Below are positions 1 through 7,897 of a DNA stretch of 64,000 nt, piece after piece. Source of the DNA: Flavobacterium taihuense (GTDB lineage Bacteria > Bacteroidota > Bacteroidia > Flavobacteriales > Flavobacteriaceae); NCBI RefSeq assembly GCF_019351435.1, contig NZ_JAHWYN010000002.1, forward strand, positions 248,001 to 312,000, written 5' to 3'. The position numbers and the translations under genes are program-made. Each line of letters begins with the position of its first letter. Positions within the stretch are counted from its first letter, which is position 1. Under the pieces are notes generated by a model. That model was not told where the DNA came from, did not search any database, and saw only the letters and a program-made list of their open reading frames with translations.

Positions 1-1274
1 TTTTTTCCTGATTTTTCTTTTGTAACTTGTACTAATTCTTTAAAACAATTTTCGGCTTCCTTAAATAGTTCATCATTCAAATTTGGCTTATCTGAAAAGA
101 ATCCTTTTGCTTTTTGCCACCAGTTTTTATCTATAATTACTTTATTTCCACGATTATTTAATGCAGAAGAATAACAGTAGCTTGCTTTTGTGGATAAATA
201 CAGATTGTAAATTGCTTTCTTTTGTTTTTTTTCAGCAATAGGAATGGATTTCAATAATAAACCCGAAGCTTTTTCAAAATTTTGAAAATATAATTCGCTT
301 GCCGTAGCAAGCAAAAGGAGGCCTAAATAATTAGATGAGGTTTTACTTAACTCCGTTTTTTCATAAAGTGTAAGATTTTCTAATTGAAGTCTCATAGCTT
401 TAGATATATCTCCAACCCTTAAAGCTTGATCAGCAAAGAGCATGTTGCTGTTTATGATATAATAAACATCTTCTTGGTCGGAGTTTTTATTTAGCTCATT
501 AAGTTTACTGAAATAATTTTCCGCCTTGAAATAGTTTCCTTTTTGCAAATTAATCTCGGCCAATGAAAGAGTTGGAAATATGGCTAAATTATTCTTTTCC
601 TGTTTTAACAAATCAGAATTTACCAATTCCAATCCGGCATTAAATAATGATTCGGATTTTAAAATAAATTTTTGGTCTGACTTTAAACAATGAGCATAGC
701 TGACTAATGCAGAATATTTGTTTATTAGTTTTTGTTTTCTGTCAAAATTCGATTTACTATATAGCTTAGTAAGAAAGAGATAGTTTGGTATTTCACTCCT
801 ATTTGTCTCTTTTTCGTAGGATGACTTTGCATATTCAAAAGCTGAAGTTTTATCGCCTTCTTGTAAATATTCTTCTGTTTTATTAAGGTTACTATATTTA
901 TCAGAAAGATTTTTCGAGATATATAATGAAAAACCCGAAGCATAAAAATAGTTAAAAATAGACATAACTACTCCAAATAATAAAACTCCAAATAGTTGTA
1001 TGAATTCTTTTTTATCAGCTTGTTTTTTTAGAATTGAAATTAATGAGGAAATCAATAAACCAATAATGATGATTACAAAAACTAATATGAATAGTGCAAA
1101 AAGAGCTATTCGCAATAACTCCCAAAAATAGTTGAATCCCCAAAAACCTTCTGGATTAGCGATGTACCATATCAAGTATAAAAAGTTGATAACCAAATAC
1201 AATACAAATAGAAATACTAATAGATTTAAAATAGTAGTAGCTTTCTTTTTAACATAATCAAAATTTAAAACCAT
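1..1274 (-). CDS. TPR-type membrane protein, 3' end cut by the window
   Basis: The minus frame is open from the ATG at 1272-1274 to the window edge (about 424 residues), so the gene is partial. The N-terminus begins MVLNFDYVKKK and carries about three hydrophobic segments (roughly residues 13-37, 55-77 and 88-105). The rest is helical and rich in A/L/Y repeats, as in tetratricopeptide proteins. The start overlaps the stop of the upstream TPR protein by 10 bases, so the two are co-translated with the sigma factor ahead of them. A Bacteroidetes regulatory or sensory membrane protein is plausible. The function is not known and the C-terminal domain is outside the window. Confidence 0.8.
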   Translation of the reverse strand, partial: MVLNFDYVKKKATTILNLLVFLFVLYLVINFLYLIWYIANPEGFWGFNYFWELLRIALFALFILVFVIIIIGLLISSLISILKKQADKKEFIQLFGVLLFGVVMSIFNYFYASGFSLYISKNLSDKYSNLNKTEEYLQEGDKTSAFEYAKSSYEKETNRSEIPNYLFLTKLYSKSNFDRKQKLINKYSALVSYAHCLKSDQKFILKSESLFNAGLELVNSDLLKQEKNNLAIFPTLSLAEINLQKGNYFKAENYFSKLNELNKNSDQEDVYYIINSNMLFADQALRVGDISKAMRLQLENLTLYEKTELSKTSSNYLGLLLLATASELYFQNFEKASGLLLKSIPIAEKKQKKAIYNLYLSTKASYCYSSALNNRGNKVIIDKNWWQKAKGFFSDKPNLNDELFKEAENCFKELVQVTKEKSGK

Positions 1275-2404
1275 CTCATATTGTCTAAAATTTCCTGTGC
1301 TGTATTTGAATATTTATTATTTGTATGAACTAGAGTAATTAATAAATCTTTTGCTTTCCTCTTTTCGTTTTGATTGATGTAGCCCAAAGCTAAATGAAAC
1401 TTTACTTCATCTGCAAATTCATAATTGGTTATTGTATTAAGATATTCTAAATTAGAAACTGCTTGATTTACTTCATTTGTTTTTAATTGGGCTATGGCGA
1501 GAAACAATAAAAGCTGATTGTTTTTTTCTTTAGGGTTTAAAGTAATCAGCAATTGTTTTGACTTTTCAAAATTGTTGTTTTTAAACAACTCAATCGCTTC
1601 CATTGCTTCATCAGTTTCTGATTTTGTATAATTTTGGAATAAGATTTCTCCACCTCTTACGTCTCCTGATTCAGAAATTGTTGCCATTTTTTGATAATCT
1701 ATGGATTGGATAATTGATTCGTCAGAATTATATTGAGAAAACAGGTTATCATTAGATAACTTATTAGGTTGCCAAACCATAAATCCAATAATAAAAATTG
1801 CAACTATACTAGCATATTTCATCCAAGACAAAGAAATGACTTTCGTTTTCTCTTTTTCATTTGTCAACATAGAAATCACAGGTACTGATTCCTGTTCTCC
1901 TAATTCGGTATCCCATTGTTTGAATTTTACTCTTAAATCTTCACGACCTTTTTTTTTAATGGCGTTCGCAAGGTCGGTCTCAGAAAGTTCAAAGGTTAGT
2001 TTTTCGTAGGATGTTGGCAAATCTGCTTTAATACGCTTACGTTCCACACTTTTGATGGCTTGTTGCATCGTTTCTAAAAAGTGGACTTCCTTTAAAAAAA
2101 CTTCATTATTCGTTTTTAATAAATAGTCAGTTGCATAAGAAGTTTGTCCCAAAACAGAACTTTCTGCTTGTTCTTTTAGGAATTGAGCATAAATACTCGG
2201 TAGTTTGTCAATTACTTTTTCGGTATTAGCTAATTCTAAACTATATATACTTGCATATATAGATTGAGCATCTTTCTCGTAATGCAATAAATCAATGGTG
2301 AATTTTTCCCAAAAAGCATAATCAATTCTCTCTTTAGAAAACTTTGGGTCTTTTTCCAATTGAGGGAAAACGATATTTTTTACAATTTCAATAGCTGTTT
2401 TCAT
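1265..2404 (-). CDS. Single-pass TPR protein, probable partner of the ECF sigma factor
   Basis: 379 residues. There is a soluble helical N-terminus, one hydrophobic segment at about residues 195-211 (YASIVAIFIIGFMVW), then a C-terminal part from about 265 with TPR-like helices. It lies 2 bases downstream of the sigma-factor stop and overlaps the next gene. In Bacteroidetes, a one-helix protein encoded directly after an ECF sigma factor often acts as its membrane-bound regulator. That role is inferred from position and topology; no classical anti-sigma motif was seen. The C-terminal TPR part would lie on the side of the membrane opposite the N-terminus. Confidence 0.7.
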   Translation of the reverse strand: MKTAIEIVKNIVFPQLEKDPKFSKERIDYAFWEKFTIDLLHYEKDAQSIYASIYSLELANTEKVIDKLPSIYAQFLKEQAESSVLGQTSYATDYLLKTNNEVFLKEVHFLETMQQAIKSVERKRIKADLPTSYEKLTFELSETDLANAIKKKGREDLRVKFKQWDTELGEQESVPVISMLTNEKEKTKVISLSWMKYASIVAIFIIGFMVWQPNKLSNDNLFSQYNSDESIIQSIDYQKMATISESGDVRGGEILFQNYTKSETDEAMEAIELFKNNNFEKSKQLLITLNPKEKNNQLLLFLAIAQLKTNEVNQAVSNLEYLNTITNYEFADEVKFHLALGYINQNEKRKAKDLLITLVHTNNKYSNTAQEILDNMRWF

Positions 2405-2406
2405 TT

Positions 2407-3033
2407 CTAAGTATTCAATACATTAAAAGCTATTTTCTCTAATCGTTTTTGGCATTTTGCCTTTTGGTTTTTAGTGTTGTCTGAATTACTGTAACCAAAA
2501 TGCTGGGTCAATTCATTCATCGATTTTTTATGATACCAAAATAATGTGAGAAGTTCATAACAATGGCCTCCGGCTTCTTTCATCATTAATAAAGCACGTT
2601 CAATTGCCGTAAATTGAGATTCCTTTGGGTCTTCTATTTCATCCAAAGAATCGGTAATACTGGATTTATAACCCATTGGATTTTCATCGTCATCTTTTCC
2701 ACCATCATCGTCATAATCAGAATACAATTTCTCCTTGCCCAATTTATTTAACAACTGAAAACGGCAAACGGAATTCAAATAAGTTTGTAAGGATGCGGTT
2801 AATTCAAAATCCTCTTTGATGATTTTTTCATACAAAACCAACATCGAATCATGAAAAACATCATCCAGTTCATAATCGCTTTTAGACCCGTTGGTCATTT
2901 TTCGCATAAACTGAATGCAATATTGCTTGCATCTTTTGTAAACCTCTCCTAGATAATCTGGGTTTTGTTGAATAAGAATTACGAGTTCTTGATCCGTCAA
3001 ATGTCCAAACTTCGTTGTTGTAATCTTTGGCAT
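2407..3033 (-). CDS. ECF-type RNA polymerase sigma factor
   Basis: 208 residues from the ATG at 3031-3033 (MPKITTTKFGHLTDQ). A longer reading to 3069 adds 12 residues, but the internal ATG has an A-rich stretch just upstream and fits the family better. A region-2-like core is visible (ELDDVFHDSMLVLYEKI, then a YLNSVCRFQLLNKL helix). A C-terminal helix-turn-helix-like part follows (MNELTQHFGYSNSDNTKNQK). It is the first gene of the minus-strand operon with the two TPR proteins, so it probably directs transcription of its own operon and of envelope genes. Targets are unknown. Confidence 0.8.
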   Translation of the reverse strand: MPKITTTKFGHLTDQELVILIQQNPDYLGEVYKRCKQYCIQFMRKMTNGSKSDYELDDVFHDSMLVLYEKIIKEDFELTASLQTYLNSVCRFQLLNKLGKEKLYSDYDDDGGKDDDENPMGYKSSITDSLDEIEDPKESQFTAIERALLMMKEAGGHCYELLTLFWYHKKSMNELTQHFGYSNSDNTKNQKAKCQKRLEKIAFNVLNT

Positions 3034-3140
3034 TCTTTTATATTTTGTAAGTCGTATTAGAAACGTCACAAAATAAGAATTAATTTTTGATTAAGCCCAA
3101 ATTCCAGAAAGAATCAACTTTATAACCTAGAATAAAACAA

Positions 3141-3176
3141 ATAACAATCTCTCAAATTATTTCGAGAGATTGTTAT
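3141..3176 (-). terminator. Stem-loop terminator after the 3188-3595 lipoprotein gene
   Basis: Arms 3143-3153 (AACAATCTCTC) and 3164-3174 (GAGAGATTGTT) pair perfectly, extended by AT on both sides. On the minus strand the stem is followed by a T-rich run. Confidence 0.75.
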
Positions 3177-3187
3177 TATTCAAAGAC

Positions 3188-3595
3188 TTATTGCTTAATA
3201 AAAACAGAACCGCTAACAGCTGTCCATTCAATTTTATTATTGGCCAATTTTCTAAACGAATAAATCACCGATTGACCTGCATAATATTTTATTTCGACGG
3301 TATAAGTAGTCTCTGTATTAGTTTCTGTTACACTAACAGAATTGCCAGGTTGTCTCATTTGATTTACGTAATCCTGTTGGCATTGTTTGGCAATACCTGA
3401 ATTAGTGAAACAAAAATCATTTGCAGAGAAGCTAAATGTTACACCGGCGACTCCCGGAAGACTGCTTTGTTGTTCCCATACGCCTTGAATCCAAGATGGA
3501 GGATGAAAATCTGAATTAGGAGAATTGGTATTGTCATCAGAATTGGAACAGGAAAATAATAAGAAGATGCCAAATAAGAAGAGGAATTTTTTCAT
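3188..3595 (-). CDS. Small lipoprotein, unknown function
   Basis: 135 residues with a lipoprotein signal peptide: a hydrophobic run ending FLLFSCSNSDD, the cysteine at residue 16. The mature part has conserved-looking aromatic residues (PPSWIQGVWEQQ near its start, a C...C pair around FCFTNSGIAKQC) and beta-strand-like C-terminal segments, suggesting a small lipocalin-like or beta-sandwich fold. Membrane-anchored in the envelope. No family was recognised. It has its own terminator and sits downstream of two other small exported proteins. Confidence 0.7.
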   Translation of the reverse strand: MKKFLFLFGIFLLFSCSNSDDNTNSPNSDFHPPSWIQGVWEQQSSLPGVAGVTFSFSANDFCFTNSGIAKQCQQDYVNQMRQPGNSVSVTETNTETTYTVEIKYYAGQSVIYSFRKLANNKIEWTAVSGSVFIKQ

Positions 3596-3688
3596 GCTAA
3601 GTAATTTTTAAATTTTGATAAAACATCAATCTCTTGCTAACAATTGACAATAGATTGACAATGATTGATTTAGAGCTATTTTTTAATT

Positions 3689-4111
3689 TTAGTTAACGTA
3701 TGACTTGTTTCCGTTGCTGTTGATATAATACGTTCCGCCTCTTGGGCCAGTATAGATGGTTGGGGATGTACTATAACTTGGAGTTGAATAAGTTGTTGTA
3801 GGTGCTGTATAGGTGGGAGTATAAGTAGGAGCCGAATAAGTACTAGTATTGCTATAAGTAGGAGCATTGTAATTACTAGAACTAGTTCTTGTCGTTGTGT
3901 AACCGTCTCTCGGTTTTGTTCCTGCTTCTCCAGTGTATGGATTCACATTTCCTATCGTACTGTAATTGTCATTTCGGGTGTAATTTGGCGCTGTTCTTTG
4001 ATGAGGTTGAACATAAGTCCCGTTGCTTCTGTAATAACCGCTAACAGAAACTTGGGCAAAAGATAAAGCTGTAGTAAATAAAACTGCGATAAGGAATAAG
4101 AAATTTTTCAT
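3689..4111 (-). CDS. Secreted Ser/Thr/Tyr-rich protein with terminal GPRGGTYYI motif
   Basis: 140 residues, signal peptide MKNFLFLIAVLFTTALSFAQ. Near the N-terminus is a motif of the type SGYYRSNGTYVQPHQRT...NPYTGEAGTK, which I recall from many small exported and phage-associated proteins. The middle (about 70-115) is low complexity: repeated SNY/TYSAPTYT units. The C-terminus GPRGGTYYINSNGNKSYV resembles the small basic adaptor domain first noted in PBCV-1. Probably exported to the periplasm or surface. Function unknown. An overlapping frame at 3676-3867 is a shadow of the repeats. Confidence 0.75.
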   Translation of the reverse strand: MKNFLFLIAVLFTTALSFAQVSVSGYYRSNGTYVQPHQRTAPNYTRNDNYSTIGNVNPYTGEAGTKPRDGYTTTRTSSSNYNAPTYSNTSTYSAPTYTPTYTAPTTTYSTPSYSTSPTIYTGPRGGTYYINSNGNKSYVN

Positions 4112-4161
4112 AAGAAGTAAATTTAAAATTGTTAATGTTTATTTGTTTATATCTATTAATA

Positions 4162-4185
4162 CTGGAAAAGTAAAAAGGTAACCCT
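4162..4185. repeat. 24-bp element upstream of the 3689-4111 gene (copy 1)
   Basis: Starts CTGGAAAAGTAAAAAGG and is identical over 24 bases to 4816-4839. It lies about 50-75 bases upstream of the start of a minus-strand exported-protein gene. The bases around it (ATTAAT before, more T-rich DNA after) are also similar. The matching position before two genes suggests a shared promoter or regulator site. Confidence 0.6.
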
Positions 4186-4257
4186 CGGTTTTAATTATTT
4201 TTTCAGAAGGTTAAAAAAATCCTTTATTTATAAGAGTTTGGTATGTGTGGTAATTAT

Positions 4258-4767
4258 TTATTTATTATACACTGTTAAATCTAATGTACCCTCCATATAT
4301 CCTTTATAGACTAATACATCTAAATTTTCAGGGATAATGGTCATTTTAAAATATATGCCTTGAGGTTTATATACTTTCAGTAATTGAACTTTGGCAGTTC
4401 CTTTTTTATTGTCATAAGTATTCGTGTAACTCCATTGAAAGAAAAACTGATCAGCTTCATAATTTTCAGAATCAGCTTTTATGTGTTTTTCTTCCATTGA
4501 ATAGATGGATCCATAGCTTTGAGAATCATTCTTTCCCCAAAAATTTGCCATGCAAATTGTTTTGGTAGCCTGATCTTTATATATCACTAGATAAGCATTC
4601 TGTCCTAATAAATAAGGAGTTATATCTTCACCGTTTTTTGTACCATCTGAAATTTTAAATTTTGCGATTATTTCTTGCTTAATTTTTTCATCCTGTGAAT
4701 AAAGTGGAGTGTAAATAGATGAAATTAGCAATGAAAATAATGCTGTTAGAAAAGATGATTTTTTCAT
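4258..4767 (-). CDS. Exported protein, unknown function
   Basis: 169 residues with an N-terminal signal sequence (MKKSSFLTALFSLLISSIYT). The mature part has alternating hydrophobic residues typical of beta strands (AYLVIYKDQATKTICMANFW, GIYFKMTIIPENLDVLVY) and no recognisable catalytic motif. It is preceded by the same 24-bp element as its neighbour at 3689-4111, so the two may be co-regulated although their proteins do not look alike. Confidence 0.65.
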   Translation of the reverse strand: MKKSSFLTALFSLLISSIYTPLYSQDEKIKQEIIAKFKISDGTKNGEDITPYLLGQNAYLVIYKDQATKTICMANFWGKNDSQSYGSIYSMEEKHIKADSENYEADQFFFQWSYTNTYDNKKGTAKVQLLKVYKPQGIYFKMTIIPENLDVLVYKGYMEGTLDLTVYNK

Positions 4768-4815
4768 AAAATATAAATTTAAGTGTATATGATTATTTGT
4801 TTACTCCGATTAATC

Positions 4816-4839
4816 CTGGAAAAGTAAAAAGGTAACCCT
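4816..4839. repeat. 24-bp element upstream of the 4258-4767 gene (copy 2)
   Basis: Identical to 4162-4185 and again about 50 bases upstream of a minus-strand start codon. Confidence 0.6.
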
Positions 4840-4908
4840 TGAAGAGAGATGTTTTCTTGCTTATTGAGATGACTTTTAATATTTGGATAATATATTTAGG
4901 CTTAATTT

Positions 4909-5130
4909 TATACTTTAGCGGTAAGAAAACTCATTTCACAAGGAGAGGGAAAGCATATTGAATTCAAAAGAGCCAAGTAGTAGTGCTTTAGTCAGGGACT
5001 GATTGTTGACCAAAATCAACTTTCAATTAGCAGTCCGAACAATCCTGATTTATGAGAACCAATTGATTTAAACAGTTTTAATCTTATCCTAAAAATTCAA
5101 ACATCCAAAAGTTTTTCACGACTTTGAATG
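4909..5130 (+). pseudogene. Decayed AlbA_2/ATPase-type regulator
   Basis: Frame from 4909 reads ...KLISQGEGKHIEFKRAK and then stops at 4978-4980. The motif GEGKHIEFKRA is the start of an AlbA_2 (Schlafen-type) domain. Further on, about 5021-5130, another frame reads NQLSISSPNNPDL-stop-EPIDLNSFN, which resembles the part of the same protein family after the ATP-binding region. Most of the middle is missing, so this is a remnant with a large deletion and stop codons. An intact member of the same broad family follows at 5239. Confidence 0.55.
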
Positions 5131-5131
5131 A

Positions 5132-5160
5132 TAAGCAAGTTTTATATAGCGCTAAGCAAG
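5132..5160 (+). repeat. Pair of TAAGCAAG octamers, left of the AlbA_2 gene
   Basis: TAAGCAAG at 5132-5139 and 5153-5160, start-to-start distance 21. A matching pair with the same 21-base distance lies to the right of the next gene. Confidence 0.4.
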
Positions 5161-5173
5161 GTAAGTGGACTAG

Positions 5174-5204
5174 TTGAAAACCCTGTAAAATAAAGGGGTT
5201 TCAA
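5174..5204. other. Stem-loop between the pseudogene and the AlbA_2 gene
   Basis: TTGAAA-A-CCC pairs with GGG-G-TTTCAA across an 11-base A-rich loop. It could be a leftover terminator of the decayed gene or a recombination-site hairpin. Confidence 0.4.
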
Positions 5205-5238
5205 AGAATAAACAATAAAATAGATTAAATTAGCAAGA

Positions 5239-6699
5239 ATGAATATAGTACCTATTTCGAGTAAAAACTCAATGATCACAGAAACGTATTTGCGAACCCA
5301 AAAAGAAAATCAGTATTTTGAACGTAAAGGATTAGGAGAAAAAGACATAAAGCCAACAAAGATTGCTGAAGAATTGATTGGCATGCTCAATGCAGATGGA
5401 GGCGTTCTAGTCTTTGGAGTTTCAGATAATGGGGAATTTCAAGATTTGCGGAATTTAGGAGAAAAGCTTGATGGGTACAGAACACTGATTTTTGATTTCA
5501 TTCAGCCAGCTTGTAACATAGAGATTGAGGAAGTTGAGGTAAATGGAAATCTCATACTGCTATTTCACGTTGAACAAGAATTGGAGCGTATTTTTTGTAG
5601 AAAAGATAATGAGGATGTGTTTTTGAGGGTATTGGATACAAACAGAAAATTAAACAGAGATAGAATAAAGAAACTTGAATATGATAAAAGTATAAGACGC
5701 TTTGAGGAAGAGATTGTTAACGATTTAGATTTTGCCGATTTAGACCAAGACTTATTGAAAGAATACAGAGCAAAATTAAATTATAACGGTGAAGTTCTTG
5801 ATCTTTTGACAAAACGCTACTTAGCAAAAAAGAATGAAAATGGTTATGCATTAAAAAATGCATCTGTATTATTATTTTCAAAAGATCCTGAGAAGTATAT
5901 CCCCTCTGCGTCAGTTCGTTACATCCGCTATGATGGTGTAGTAGCATTAACCGGAGTAAACCATAATGTGGTAAAAGATGAGCGATTTGAAAATAATATT
6001 CCAAAACTTATAAATGAATTGAGAGTCTTTCTTAAAGCCTCGTTTAGAGATTATTATTTTTTGGATATGGAAGATGGAAAGTTTAGAAAAGTACCTGAAT
6101 ATCCAGAAGAGGCTTGGTTGGAAGGTGTTGTAAATGCTATGTGTCACCGTTCTTATAATGTACAGGGGAGTGCAATTTATATAAAACACTTTAACGATAG
6201 ATTAGAAATCAGCAATAGTGGCCCCCTTCCTTCACAAGTTACGATTCAAAATATCAAAACAGAGCGTTTTGCTAGAAATCCACGAATAGCCAGAGTCCTT
6301 GAAGACATGGGATATGTAAGACAACTTAATGAAGGTGTTTCTCGAATCTATGAATCGATGGAAAAATCGATGCTATCTATTCCAGAATACAAAGAAGAAA
6401 ACGGAAATGTTTATTTGATACTTCGAAATAAAATAAGCGAACATTCTAAAACAATTCATGACTCTGTGATAGAAAAAATTGAAAAAAATTGGGAATGGTA
6501 TAATGTAACTCAAAGGAGTATTTTTAATTATTTGTTTTTAAATCACCAAGCCACAATTGATGAGTTGACAAAATTTACCGCAATCAATATAAATACAATT
6601 CGCACCTATGTCAATAAGTTTCAAGAGGAAGGATTGTTGGATCGCATAAGTGAAAAACAAAGAGATAAAAATGCAATTTATATGTTTAAAAAACATTAG
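5239..6699 (+). CDS. AlbA_2 domain / HATPase_c_4 ATP-binding regulator
   Basis: 486 residues. Residues about 20-135 fit the AlbA_2 (Schlafen-like) nucleic-acid-binding domain (ENQYFERKGLG, then ADGGVLVFGVSDNG). Residues about 285-370 fit the C-terminal ATP-binding fold of this family (EGVVNAMCHRSYNVQG, NDRLEISNSGPLP). A winged-helix-like tail follows (NHQATIDELTKFTAININT). Such proteins are annotated as transcriptional regulators or RecG-like ATP-binding proteins; several Schlafen-type relatives act in defence. A start at residue 12 (MITETYL) is also possible. The gene stands alone, downstream of a decayed relative, in an accessory region. Confidence 0.85.
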   Translation: MNIVPISSKNSMITETYLRTQKENQYFERKGLGEKDIKPTKIAEELIGMLNADGGVLVFGVSDNGEFQDLRNLGEKLDGYRTLIFDFIQPACNIEIEEVEVNGNLILLFHVEQELERIFCRKDNEDVFLRVLDTNRKLNRDRIKKLEYDKSIRRFEEEIVNDLDFADLDQDLLKEYRAKLNYNGEVLDLLTKRYLAKKNENGYALKNASVLLFSKDPEKYIPSASVRYIRYDGVVALTGVNHNVVKDERFENNIPKLINELRVFLKASFRDYYFLDMEDGKFRKVPEYPEEAWLEGVVNAMCHRSYNVQGSAIYIKHFNDRLEISNSGPLPSQVTIQNIKTERFARNPRIARVLEDMGYVRQLNEGVSRIYESMEKSMLSIPEYKEENGNVYLILRNKISEHSKTIHDSVIEKIEKNWEWYNVTQRSIFNYLFLNHQATIDELTKFTAININTIRTYVNKFQEEGLLDRISEKQRDKNAIYMFKKH

Positions 6700-6707
6700 A
6701 CCTTAGT

Positions 6708-6792
6708 TAAGCAAGGAGAATAGAACGAATTTATTTCCTTTGTTTATCTAGGTTTACAAAGCTTAAGCAAGAAGTGTAATTAATTAAGCAAC
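6708..6792 (+). repeat. TAAGCAAG octamers, right of the AlbA_2 gene
   Basis: TAAGCAAG at 6708-6715 and 6764-6771, and TAAGCAAC at 6785-6792. The last two are 21 bases apart, as in the pair left of the gene. Confidence 0.4.
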
Positions 6793-7098
6793 ATCTTTGT
6801 CGTTACAAATTCATCATAATCTAGTTTCATTTAAATATTTCTGTAAAATTGTAAAAAAAAGCACGTTTTAAAGATATCGGAAGCAAAAGACTCAGGTATT
6901 TTATGAGTTTAATCCTCTGATGATTGCCTCAGTAAAGTAAAATCAATTTTCAAAACAACGTTCACGATAAAAATAACAGCAGGCAATCAAGCGGTCTCTC
7001 TCCGGTCGTTCGCTTTGTTCCGTTCGGCTGTTCCAGTCGGTCGTCGGCAGAAAAAGCCTCCTTCCTCCATTCCACAGTCCACTCGTCAGCATAGCGTC

Positions 7099-7124
7099 GG
7101 CCAGCCCTGAAAAAAGGGCAGGCC
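7099..7124. other. Stem-loop GGCC-A-GCCCT / AGGGC-A-GGCC
   Basis: Nine paired bases with one A-A mismatch around a GAAAAA loop. A smaller relative, GGC-AGAAAAA-GCC, lies at 7047-7059. Confidence 0.55.
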
Positions 7125-7462
7125 ACCACTACGCTTCCTCGCCCTCATCTCCACACGTTCTCTTCCTCCGTTCGGCGGGGCTACTACATCCACAATACAA
7201 CTTCATTCATTGCGCTTCACTCCGCGTGCCAGCTTCGTAAACTACGCAGTCACACTCCATTCAGCTCCATTCCTTCAGCAGTATTATGTCTGTCGCCCCT
7301 AGTTTTTTGGCGGTTGCTCCTTCGCACAGCCATCGGGGTTGGCACCACTCCCTACGACTGCGTTTTTAATATCTCAGGACATTATTGCAAAAATAAAACC
7401 GATTTGAATTCAATCATTTTTTCGTTCGCTGTCGTAGCTCGCTTTGCCCTGAATTAAGGAAC

Positions 7463-7483
7463 GCCCCGCAGAAAAAGCGGGGC
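7463..7483. other. Stem-loop GCCCCGC-AGAAAAA-GCGGGGC
   Basis: Perfect 7-bp GC stem with the AGAAAAA loop, followed by TGATTTT. It could terminate transcription from the left. Confidence 0.65.
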
Positions 7484-7608
7484 TGATTTTATAGTTGCCC
7501 CGCCGTTTCACGCTCATATCCGCTTCGTTTCGCTCCGTGCCTCCGCTGTACTCCCGCGTCTATGGTAGCAGTTCGATTACCGCAACCCCGCCACTGCGCT
7601 CCTCATCC

Positions 7609-7657
7609 GCAAGAAAAAGTTCCTTGCCCCAGAAAAAGGGGCACCACTTTTTCTTGC
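7609..7657. other. Two-level stem-loop with AGAAAAA loop
   Basis: Outer arms 7609-7620 (GCAAGAAAAAGT) and 7646-7657 pair perfectly over 12 bp. Inner arms GCCCC (7626-7630) and GGGGC (7638-7642) enclose the loop AGAAAAA. Confidence 0.65.
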
Positions 7658-7743
7658 TCCTTGCGGTGCTTGGGGGTGTTAATTGCCGATTTCATAAGAA
7701 CATTTGCAACCATTCTAAGAAGCATCCTGCTAAAAAAAAAATA

Positions 7744-7897
7744 AAAAAAAAGAAAGTAAAGGTAAGTTCCGGTTTCAAAAAGTAAAGTTCAAGCCCTGCG
7801 GGTTTTTGATAAAATCTCCACCCATTCGGGTTGTATTTTATCAAAAAAACTTGACTTCTTTTGAAACCTCCACTAGAGAGATGACTTTCTTTTTTTT
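7744..7897. other. Nested inverted repeat upstream of the DUF6943-like gene
   Basis: Three concentric perfect arm pairs: 7744-7757 with 7884-7897 (14 bp, ending GAAAGT / ACTTTC), 7771-7780 (GGTTTCAAAA) with 7859-7868, and 7803-7815 with 7835-7847 (13 bp, core TTGATAAAAT). A bulged pair AAGTTCAAG / CTTGACTT lies between levels two and three. Two small CCC/GGG hairpins sit at 7794-7802 and 7821-7830. The whole can fold as one branched structure of about 154 bases, either as RNA or as a cruciform. Confidence 0.6.

Noticed and set aside
725-943. Minus-strand frame of 72 residues at the window start
   Set aside because: It lies inside the open frame of the partial TPR membrane protein (1-1274) in another frame.
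7495-7785. Plus-strand frame of 96 residues in the GC-rich block
   Set aside because: Composition is odd, it runs through stem-loops and a poly-A stretch, and no family pattern is visible.
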